Below are positions 5,699-10,984 of a DNA stretch of 10,984 nt, in pieces. How positions within the stretch are numbered: the stretch's first letter is position 1; each line of letters begins with the position of its first letter. The DNA is taken from the NCBI GenBank assembly GCA_030428825.1, contig JAUIEL010000171.1, positions 1 to 10,984 on the forward strand, in the 5' to 3' direction. Position numbers and translations under genes: made by a program. Source of the DNA: a bacterium (GTDB taxonomy: Bacteria > Planctomycetota > B15-G4 > JADJEK01). The notes under the pieces were generated by a model. The model searched no databases. It worked only from the letters and a program-made list of their open reading frames with translations, and had not been told where the DNA came from.

Positions 5699-8041
5699 AT
5701 GGCGGCGTTCGGCTTCGGCATCCCCTTGATCGTCGGGAACCTCGGTGCGAAGGCGATCCAGGCCCGCGCGCGCGGGAGGCCGCTCGAGCGCGAACCGTTG
5801 TACGACGCGCTCGCCCGGTGGGCGGACCGGGGCGCGACGTCGGTCGAGGACTACGTCGGGTGGAACGTCGTCGAGCCGGCCGAGGGCGAGGTCGACGTCT
5901 CGTTCCACCTCGAGCACCTCGAGGCGGCGCGGCGCGCGAACCTGTCGTACTCGATCTACCCCTGGCTGCACGCGGCGCCGGCGTGGGCCTGGGAGAAGGG
6001 GCTCCTCGAAGCGGCCCGATGCGTCGAGCACGACGTCGCCGGCCCGACGCCGTCGATCTTCGCCCCGTCGACGCTCGCGGCGTTCGAGCGGTTCTACGAC
6101 CTCCTCACGCGCGAGCTCGGCGACGGCGTGGCGCGGGTCACGATCGCGGTGCCGAACGACTACGGCGAGGTCGGGTATCCGACCGGGATGGGACAGTGGG
6201 TCCTCGAGGAGGAGCCGATCCGCAGCCACGTCCACCGCGGCTTCTGGTGCGGCGACCCCCACGCGCGGGCCGCGTTCCGGAGCTTCGTCCTGGACGAGCA
6301 CGGCGACGCGGCGACCGCCGACCGGCGCTACGGGACCTCCTTCGGGCGGGACGACGCGATCGCTCCCCCGCCGAATCCCGCCGACCCGGCGTGGACGGAC
6401 CGGTTCCGCGACGAGTTCGTGCCGTGGTACCGGGGCGCGCTGCTCGGGTTCGTCGACCGGCTCGTCGCGGCCGCCGCGAGCCGCTTCCCCCGAGCGACGC
6501 ACGCGGTGAAGTGCGGATACGGCGGCGAGCTGGCGGCGTACGGCCAGGACTACGCGGGCGTGGCGCGGCTCGCGAAGCGGCGCGGGCTCGAGCTCTGGTC
6601 GACGCACGGGACCCTGCCGGTCCTGTTCCACAAGCGGCTCCAGACGCTCTGCCGCGCGTTCGAGGTCCCGTACGTCACCGAGGGGGTGACCGAGCGGTCG
6701 GCGGAGCAGGTCCGCGAGCGGCTGTTCGAGGACGCGTCCGACGGCGCGGCGGCGTTCTTCGAGTTCCACGACACGCTCGACGCGTTCGAGGACGAGTTCG
6801 CCGAGCACGCGCGCCACCTCCGCGGCGAGCCGCCGGAGGTCGACGTCGCGCTCCTGTTCCGCACGACCATGCAGGACCGGCGCCCCGACCAGTCGCTCCC
6901 TCCGCGCCTCCTCGCGCTCTCCGAGCCGCTCCGCGACCTGATCGACTACGCGGTGGTCGACGAGCCGCTCCTGACCGAGCCGGCGGCGCTCGACCCGTAC
7001 TCGGTCCTCGCGCTCCCCGATCCGGGGCCGGTCCGGACGGCGACGCTCGACGCGATCGCCGGCTTCTGCGAGCGCGGAGGGCTCCTCGTCCTGCCGACGC
7101 GGACCGACCCCGACGACGCCACGCAGAGCGACGCCGACGGGTTGGCGGCGATCCTCTGCGGCCCGGATCGGCTCGCCACCCCGGCCGACGAGCTGATCGG
7201 CTTCGAGGCGACGGCGCGGCCGCGCCTGATCCTGCCGTTCGGCCTCGACGACACCTGGTTCCGGGTCGGACGGTGGAACGGGGTCGACGAGGCGCGCCAC
7301 TGGTTCGGCGCCGACGAGCGTCCGCTCCGGTGGTTCGAGGAGACCGAGGAGCCGTGCCGCTGGACCGCCGACGACGCCGGGTTCCGGCTCCCGTGCGGCG
7401 AGGGGGCGGCGACGCTGATCGTCGAGCTGTACGCCCCGCCGTCGGCCGATCCGCCGTCGTGGCGCCTCTCCGTCGACGGGGCCGAGCGGGACGTGCGGCT
7501 CTCCGGCGGCGCCGAGCGGGTGGCGGTCCCCGTGACCGGCCGGGGCGGGGCGCTGACGGTGCGCCTCCGCGGACCGACGTTCCGCCCGTCCGACGACGCG
7601 GCGGGCGGCGACGCGCGGTCGCTCGGCCTGATCGTCCGTCGGGCGGAGCTGGTCCGGGAGCCGGACGAGGGGACCGTCGCCGTGCGGGCCCGGGCGAGGT
7701 TCCTCGAGCCGCGGGTGCTCGGCGACGCGCTGGAGCGGCTCGCGCTCCGCCGGGTCGGGCGCGGCGGCGTGGTCCTCGTCCCGCCGAAGGACCTGCCGGC
7801 GCTGGCGGCGGCGACGGTGGCCGCGAGCGCCGCGAGGAGCCGGCTGCTGCCGGGGACGGCCGACCACCCCCACCCCGACGGGCGGCTCGACGGCGTGCGG
7901 ACCACGAGGCTCCCCGGGCGGCTCCTGCTCCGGAACGACACGCCGCGCTACTTCCGGAAGCCGTGCCGGGTCCGGGACGGCACGGTCCGGACGTTCGTGC
8001 TCCCGCCGCACGGCATCCACGCCGTCGACGATCCGAGCTGA
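5699..8041 (+). CDS. Clan GH-A-like glycoside hydrolase (GH42/GH14-like barrel)
   Basis: The protein has 780 residues and no signal peptide, so it is probably cytoplasmic. Residues 1-375 look like a (beta/alpha)8 barrel of the GH42/GH14 type: 'GATSVEDYVGWNVVEPAEGE' near 45-64, 'LSYSIYPWLH' at 82-91, 'VPNDYGEVGYP' at 151-161 after strand 4, 'HVHRGFWCGD' at 177-186, the 'YGTSF' helix near 211 usual in GH42-like proteins, and 'VPYVTEG' at 323-329 after strand 7. Glu157 (or Asp154) and Glu328 are the candidate acid/base and nucleophile. Residues 380-470 resemble the GATase-like trimerisation domain of GH42 beta-galactosidases. Residues about 505-652 form a beta-rich module ending in 'GDARSLGLIVRR', similar to jelly-roll modules attached to some polysaccharide enzymes. 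The substrate is presumably a beta-linked sugar, not provable here. No good Shine-Dalgarno is seen before the ATG. The gene follows the kinase by 67 bp and may be co-transcribed. Confidence 0.85.
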   Translation: MAAFGFGIPLIVGNLGAKAIQARARGRPLEREPLYDALARWADRGATSVEDYVGWNVVEPAEGEVDVSFHLEHLEAARRANLSYSIYPWLHAAPAWAWEKGLLEAARCVEHDVAGPTPSIFAPSTLAAFERFYDLLTRELGDGVARVTIAVPNDYGEVGYPTGMGQWVLEEEPIRSHVHRGFWCGDPHARAAFRSFVLDEHGDAATADRRYGTSFGRDDAIAPPPNPADPAWTDRFRDEFVPWYRGALLGFVDRLVAAAASRFPRATHAVKCGYGGELAAYGQDYAGVARLAKRRGLELWSTHGTLPVLFHKRLQTLCRAFEVPYVTEGVTERSAEQVRERLFEDASDGAAAFFEFHDTLDAFEDEFAEHARHLRGEPPEVDVALLFRTTMQDRRPDQSLPPRLLALSEPLRDLIDYAVVDEPLLTEPAALDPYSVLALPDPGPVRTATLDAIAGFCERGGLLVLPTRTDPDDATQSDADGLAAILCGPDRLATPADELIGFEATARPRLILPFGLDDTWFRVGRWNGVDEARHWFGADERPLRWFEETEEPCRWTADDAGFRLPCGEGAATLIVELYAPPSADPPSWRLSVDGAERDVRLSGGAERVAVPVTGRGGALTVRLRGPTFRPSDDAAGGDARSLGLIVRRAELVREPDEGTVAVRARARFLEPRVLGDALERLALRRVGRGGVVLVPPKDLPALAAATVAASAARSRLLPGTADHPHPDGRLDGVRTTRLPGRLLLRNDTPRYFRKPCRVRDGTVRTFVLPPHGIHAVDDPS

Positions 8042-8048
8042 CACGCGA

Positions 8049-8088
8049 GCGGGGCGCGCCCGGAGACTCGCTCCGGGACGCGCCCCGC
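8049..8088. terminator. Strong GC hairpin, bidirectional terminator between convergent genes
   Basis: A 17-base arm at 8049-8065 pairs completely with 8071-8088 apart from one bulged A at 8078; the loop is ACTCG. It starts seven bases after the hydrolase stop and lies 40 bp beyond the stop of the convergent lipoprotein gene. There is no T-run on either strand, as is common for terminators in very GC-rich genomes. The position between two convergent genes supports a terminator role for both. Confidence 0.7.
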
Positions 8089-8094
8089 GGATCG

Positions 8095-8109
8095 GACGGT
8101 CGGACCGTC
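8095..8109. other. Short perfect palindrome GACGGTC-G-GACCGTC
   Basis: Seven-base arms surround a single central base, seven bases after the larger hairpin and 20 bases from the end of the minus-strand lipoprotein gene. With no room for a loop it could form only a smaller hairpin in RNA. As DNA it looks like a dimeric protein site, but its place between two convergent gene ends makes a regulatory role unlikely; it may add to transcription termination. Confidence 0.25.
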
Positions 8110-8128
8110 GAACCCGACGATCAGCCGA

Positions 8129-8821
8129 TCACCAGGTGCGGTCTTCCTTCCCGGCGGACGGCTGATCGTCGTTCACCAGGTCCATCCACTTCCAGAGCTG
8201 CTCGGCCCCCGGGACCCGCAGCATGTCGGCGACCCACACCGGGATGGCGAGGATCTTGACGCCGGTGTCGAGCACCTCCCAGACGTGAACGTCGGCGAAC
8301 GCGCCGAGGACGATCAGGTGGCCGGAGGCGCCGACGCTGAGCCACTCCTTCGACTTCTCGCCGCGCTGCTGGTAGGTGAACCCCTCCCACGACTGCTCGT
8401 GGTACTTCTCGAGGGTCGAGGTCCCCTTCATGCTGCCGCGCTCGCCCTGGCGCCAGTACCAGACCGGACCGGGGAAGAAGAAGACGCCGCCCTCGACGTT
8501 CTTCTTCTGCCAGGCGCCGATCGCGCGCGGGAGGATCCCGGCCTTGTAGCCGCCGAAGTACCCGACCCCCGCCTCCCAGAGCTTCGTCGCGTGGACGTTC
8601 GCCTGGATGCCGTTCCCCGCCGAGACCCCCAGCGAGATCATGTCGGTGACGTCGAGGACGAAGTCGGTCCAGAAGATCTTCGCCTTCTGCCCGAGCGAAT
8701 ACTCCTCGCGGGCCTCCTTGATCGTGGAGCTGTACCCGTTGTCGAGGGAGGTGTCGACGTCGGACGTGCGGCACCCGGCGACGGCCAGCGCCGCGGAGAT
8801 CGCGATGACTGCGTTCTTCAT
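8129..8821 (-). CDS. Lipoprotein of unknown function, Gly/aromatic-rich
   Basis: The protein has 230 residues. The first 17 form a lipoprotein signal ending in VAGC, with acceptor Cys17 followed by Arg. The start ATG has AGGGG eight bases upstream. I do not recognise a named domain. The mature chain has an acidic start, then 'FVLDVTDMISLGVSAGNGIQ' (54-73), 'GVGYFGGYKAGILPRAIGAW' (85-104) and 'GGVFFFPGPVWYW' (111-123): alternating Gly and hydrophobic residues suggesting amphipathic strands or a membrane-apposed fold. The second half contains 'GASGHLIVLGAFADVHVWEV' and 'TGVKILAIPVWVADML', the latter possibly an amphipathic helix. The segment 'DVTDMISLGVSAGNGIQANV' resembles small planctomycete/spirochaete envelope proteins I recall only as hypothetical. 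It stands alone, convergent to the hydrolase and divergent from sahR, so it gives no pathway clue. Envelope localisation is the only safe inference. Confidence 0.8.
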   Translation of the reverse strand: MKNAVIAISAALAVAGCRTSDVDTSLDNGYSSTIKEAREEYSLGQKAKIFWTDFVLDVTDMISLGVSAGNGIQANVHATKLWEAGVGYFGGYKAGILPRAIGAWQKKNVEGGVFFFPGPVWYWRQGERGSMKGTSTLEKYHEQSWEGFTYQQRGEKSKEWLSVGASGHLIVLGAFADVHVWEVLDTGVKILAIPVWVADMLRVPGAEQLWKWMDLVNDDQPSAGKEDRTW

Positions 8822-8878
8822 GCAGAGAACCCCTGAGTCGGTGTGGTGACGCCCCGGCATCCGATTCCACGCACGCAC

Positions 8879-8908
8879 GAGGGAGCCTTTCGGATCGGGA
8901 GGGAGCCT
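8879..8908. repeat. Direct repeat GAGGGAGCCT, two copies 20 bp apart
   Basis: Copies lie at 8879-8888 and 8899-8908, so their starts are exactly 20 bp apart, close to two helical turns. They sit 58-87 bp upstream of the start codon of the minus-strand lipoprotein gene, where a regulator would bind. This phase fits two protein units on one face of the DNA, but with only two copies chance or local duplication cannot be excluded. Confidence 0.4.
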
Positions 8909-9083
8909 ACGGACCCGCAGCCCGAGGGTCCACAAGGTGTTAGCGATGGGTTGAAGAACGCCTCACGCGCGCGCGCGAACCTCGGAGGCGGCCGGCCCGA
9001 CCCGGAGGTCCCTCCCTCGAGCCGGCGTCGACGCGGGGCCGGGCCGTTCCGCGGCCACGTCTCCCGCGACGTCCGAGGAACTC

Positions 9084-9112
9084 CTTTCATCATTCGATCA
9101 TGATGCTATGTT
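9084..9112 (+). promoter_or_regulatory. Putative sahR promoter with extended -10
   Basis: TG-C-TATGTT at 9104-9112 matches the extended -10 pattern TGnTATAAT in its TG and four of six hexamer bases. At a 17 bp spacing the -35 position (9084-9089) reads CTTTCA, a poor match, as is common when an extended -10 is present. Transcription would begin near 9118-9121, almost at the ATG at 9122. The AT-rich composition stands out from the surrounding DNA. Confidence 0.45.
9088..9105. promoter_or_regulatory. Putative operator, inverted repeat CATCAT-N6-ATGATG
   Basis: Perfect six-base arms at 9088-9093 and 9100-9105 flank TCGATC; an inner palindrome ATCATGAT lies at 9097-9104. The site covers the spacer between the putative -35 and -10, where a dimeric winged-helix repressor of the ArsR family would block transcription. 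The gene it precedes encodes exactly such a protein, which suggests autoregulation of the sahR-ahcY unit. I do not recall the published SahR consensus well enough to compare. Confidence 0.5.
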
Positions 9113-9121
9113 GTAAGGACC

Positions 9122-10102
9122 ATGGCGCACGCGGAAGCGACACTCCCGAGCATGCTGAAGCTCCTGGCGGACCCGACCCGTCTCCGGATGCTGGCGTTGC
9201 TCGCCCTGGAGGAACTCTCCGTCGGCGAGCTGTCGCGCGCCCTCGACATGGCCCAAAGCCGTGTCAGCAACCATCTTAGAATCCTACGCGAGGCCGACCT
9301 GCTGCGCGAGCGGCACGTCGGTCCGAGCACCCACCTCCGGCTCGCCACGCCGGGGAACGGCCAGGCGCCGCTCGGCCGGCTCTGGACCGCCCTGCAGCCC
9401 GAGCTCGACGCGCTCCCCGAACACGCCGCCGACCGGGCCCGCCTCGACGGGCTGCTCGCCGAGCGCCGCGCCCGGGACGGCGACTTCTTCGACCGCGTCG
9501 CCGGGGAGTGGGACAAGATCGCCGGCGCGTTCTCGACCGGCCGGGCGCGGCTCCGCGCCGGCGTCACCCTCCTCCCCGCCGACACCGTCGTCGCCGACCT
9601 CGGCTGCGGCACCGGCTACATGGCCGAGTCGCTCCTCGGGGCGTGCTCGAAGCTGATCTGCGTCGACCGCTCGGAGGGGATGCTGGAAGAGGCGACGAAG
9701 CGGCTCGCCGGCCGCGGACCGACCGAGGTCGAAGTCCGGCCCGGCGCCCTCGACGCGCTCCCGATCGAGGACGGCGAGGTCGACGGCGTCGTCGCCGGCA
9801 TGGTCCTCCACCACCTCGAGGAGCCGTTCGGCGCGGTCCACGAGATGCTCCGCGTGCTCCGTCCGGGCGGGGCGGCCGCGGTCCTGGAGCTGGCGCCGCA
9901 CAAGGAGGCGTGGATGCACCGCGAGCTCGGCGACCGTCACCTCGGCCTCGAGCCGCAGGACGTCCTCGCCGCGTTCCGGCGGGCCGGCTTCGAGTCGATC
10001 GCGCTCGAGTCGGTCGACGACCGGTACCAGCCCCCGTCGGCGAGCGGAGACCCGGTCTCCCTCGCCCTCTACCTCGTGCGCGGACGGAAGCCGCGCGCGT
10101 GA
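9122..10102 (+). CDS. sahR: SahR-like ArsR regulator fused to SAM-dependent methyltransferase domain
   Basis: The protein has 326 residues. Residues 9-75 are an ArsR-type winged helix: 'MLKLLADPTRLRMLALL' at 11-27 is the hallmark first helix, and 'VGELSRALDMAQSRVSNHL' at 34-52 is the helix-turn-helix. Residues 120-320 are a class I methyltransferase fold: DLGCGTG at 159-165 (motif I), 'VDRSEGML' at 181-188 with the ribose-binding acid, 'GMVLHHLEEP' at 226-235, and 'LRVLRPGGAAAVLEL' at 243-257. The ArsR-methyltransferase fusion next to ahcY is the architecture described for SahR, a regulator of methionine and SAH recycling in sulfate-reducing Desulfovibrio; the symbol is given on that basis. 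By analogy the methyltransferase fold senses SAM or SAH; active methylation cannot be excluded. AAGGA lies only two bases before the ATG and the promoter is adjacent, so the message may be nearly leaderless. Met11 is an alternative start but lacks a well-placed ribosome site. ahcY follows after 64 bp. Confidence 0.88.
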   Translation: MAHAEATLPSMLKLLADPTRLRMLALLALEELSVGELSRALDMAQSRVSNHLRILREADLLRERHVGPSTHLRLATPGNGQAPLGRLWTALQPELDALPEHAADRARLDGLLAERRARDGDFFDRVAGEWDKIAGAFSTGRARLRAGVTLLPADTVVADLGCGTGYMAESLLGACSKLICVDRSEGMLEEATKRLAGRGPTEVEVRPGALDALPIEDGEVDGVVAGMVLHHLEEPFGAVHEMLRVLRPGGAAAVLELAPHKEAWMHRELGDRHLGLEPQDVLAAFRRAGFESIALESVDDRYQPPSASGDPVSLALYLVRGRKPRA

Positions 10103-10166
10103 ACCCGATCACCCATCGAATCGAAACCGACCGAGAACCGAAAGCGAACGAATCGGAGAACCGAAC

Positions 10167-10984
10167 ATGAGCGACACCGCCACCAAGACGAAGCTCGACT
10201 TCAAGGTGAAGGACCTCTCCCTCGCGGAGTGGGGCCGGAAGGAGATCGAGCTCGCGGAGGTCGAGATGCCCGGCCTGATGGCCGTGCGCGAGGAGTACAA
10301 GGGACAGTTCCCGCTGAAGGGGGCCCGGATCATGGGCTCCCTCCACATGACGATCCAGACGGCCGTGCTGATCGAGAGGCTCGTCGAGCTCGGCGCGGAG
10401 CTCCGCTGGGTCTCCTGCAACATCTTCTCGACCCAGGACCACGCCGCGGCGGCGGTCGTCGTCGGCAAGGACGGCACCGCGGACGCGCCGAAGGGAGTCC
10501 CGGTCTTCGCCTGGAAGGGGGAGACGCTCGAGGAGTACTGGTGGTGCACCGAGCAGGCGTTCGACTTCGGCGACGGCAAGGGGCCGAACATGATCCTCGA
10601 CGACGGCGGCGACGCGACGCTGCTCATCCACCTCGGCATGCAGGCGGAGACCAATCCCTCGGTCATCGCCCACCCGACCAACGAGGAGGAGGAAGTCCTC
10701 TTCGCCACCATCAAGAAGCAGCTTGCCGAGAAGCCCGGCTGGTACACGCAGTTCGCCAAGAACATCAAGGGCGTGACCGAGGAGACCACCACCGGCGTCC
10801 ACCGCCTCTATCGCATGCAGAAGGACGGCGAGCTGCCGTTCCCGGCGATCAACGTCAACGACAGCGTCACCAAGTCGAAGTTCGACAACCTCTACGGCTG
10901 CCGCGAGAGCCTGTCGGACGGCATCCGCCGCGCCACCGACGTGATGTTCGCCGGCAAGGTCGCGGTCGTCGCCGGCTACGGCGA
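10167..10984 (+). CDS. ahcY: S-adenosylhomocysteine hydrolase (AhcY), 3' end beyond window
   Basis: AhcY reversibly hydrolyses S-adenosylhomocysteine to adenosine and homocysteine with tightly bound NAD in the cytoplasm, removing the product inhibitor of methyltransferases. The window holds 272 residues, somewhat over half of the protein. The substrate-binding part is intact: 'GSLHMT' with His60, 'CNIFSTQDHAAAA' at 84-96, 'NMILDDGGD' at 141-149, 'EETTTGV' at 205-211, 'NVNDSVTKSKFDN' at 229-241 with Lys236 and Asp240, and 'LYGCRESL' with Cys245. The NAD-binding fold begins at 'FAGKVAVVAGYG', where the sequence stops. An insert of about 40 residues near 161-200, including 'TNEEEEVLFATIKKQLAEKP', marks the long bacterial form. 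The ATG has GGAGA six to seven bases upstream. The 64 bp leader after sahR is rich in CGAA-like purine runs, with no hairpin or SAH riboswitch that I can see. Co-transcription with sahR is likely. Confidence 0.97.
   Translation, partial: MSDTATKTKLDFKVKDLSLAEWGRKEIELAEVEMPGLMAVREEYKGQFPLKGARIMGSLHMTIQTAVLIERLVELGAELRWVSCNIFSTQDHAAAAVVVGKDGTADAPKGVPVFAWKGETLEEYWWCTEQAFDFGDGKGPNMILDDGGDATLLIHLGMQAETNPSVIAHPTNEEEEVLFATIKKQLAEKPGWYTQFAKNIKGVTEETTTGVHRLYRMQKDGELPFPAINVNDSVTKSKFDNLYGCRESLSDGIRRATDVMFAGKVAVVAGYG

Larger units (their letters stand above)
8822..9121. other. 300 bp divergent intergenic region
   Basis: The region separates the minus-strand lipoprotein gene from the plus-strand sahR-like gene. 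Its left part holds a 10 bp direct repeat (8879-8908). The middle has a (CG)6 run at 8966-8977 and a very GC-rich stretch to about 9075 in which I find no gene. The right end, 9083-9121, is a clear AT-rich island carrying the promoter and an inverted repeat for sahR. Reading frames across the region give only short Arg/Pro-rich products without a start signal. Confidence 0.6.

Noticed and set aside
2647..5721. Open frame of over 1000 codons antisense to the kinase
   Set aside because: Long antisense frames are expected at about 70% G+C; the product is Arg/Glu/Val-rich with no domain, while the sense strand encodes a complete kinase.
5378..8044. Open frame of 888 codons antisense to the hydrolase, and the 865-codon frame on the same strand at 5662-8259
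   Set aside because: Both are Arg/Pro/Ala-rich compositional shadows; the frame at 5699-8041 has clear barrel motifs and ends neatly before a terminator.
8966..8977. (CG)6 alternating run, possible Z-DNA
   Set aside because: Short CG runs are common at this base composition and nothing nearby points to a function.
10103..10166. Possible SAH riboswitch before ahcY
   Set aside because: The 64-base leader is purine-rich and unstructured, with no pseudoknot-forming arms; control by the SahR-like protein is the simpler explanation.
9564..10802. Antisense open frame over sahR and ahcY
   Set aside because: It lies opposite strongly conserved AhcY coding sequence and has no recognisable domain.

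Overview
The window is about 70% G+C and reads as chromosomal DNA of a free-living, high-GC bacterium. The best guess is a member of the Planctomycetota or a related deep-branching group. The main pointers are a membrane-anchored serine/threonine kinase fused to a long TPR-type region, a clan GH-A-like hydrolase of a type I associate with planctomycete genomes, and several small lipoproteins. The phylum is an inference; no rRNA or other marker gene is present apart from part of ahcY. I see no transposase, phage gene, tRNA, rRNA or CRISPR array.

Layout. Positions 1-220 carry no gene but hold a degenerate tandem repeat of about 20 bp whose last unit runs into the end of the first gene. A minus-strand block follows, read from 2579 down to 221: a radical SAM protein, a DUF4349 lipoprotein and a small lipoprotein. 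The last two overlap by one base (TGATG). A 184 bp divergent region separates this block from a plus-strand Ser/Thr kinase (2764-5631), followed 67 bp later by a large (beta/alpha)8-barrel hydrolase (5699-8041). A strong GC-rich hairpin at 8049-8088 closes that unit and faces a convergent lipoprotein of unknown function (8129-8821, minus).

From 9122 on the plus strand lies a coherent metabolic unit: an ArsR-type regulator fused to a SAM-dependent methyltransferase fold (SahR-like), then S-adenosylhomocysteine hydrolase (ahcY, cut by the window end). An AT-rich island just upstream carries an extended -10 element and an 18 bp inverted repeat, CATCAT-N6-ATGATG. The simplest reading is an autoregulated SAH-recycling operon in which the fused domain senses SAM or SAH.

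The points most worth a second look are the radical SAM protein, whose SPASM-like cysteine domain precedes the radical SAM core instead of following it; the sahR operator and promoter with a nearly leaderless start; the hydrolase with an unusual acid/base motif and an extra C-terminal jelly-roll-like module; and the 20 bp tandem repeat at the left edge. I did not find convincing evidence for a wholly new multi-gene system.
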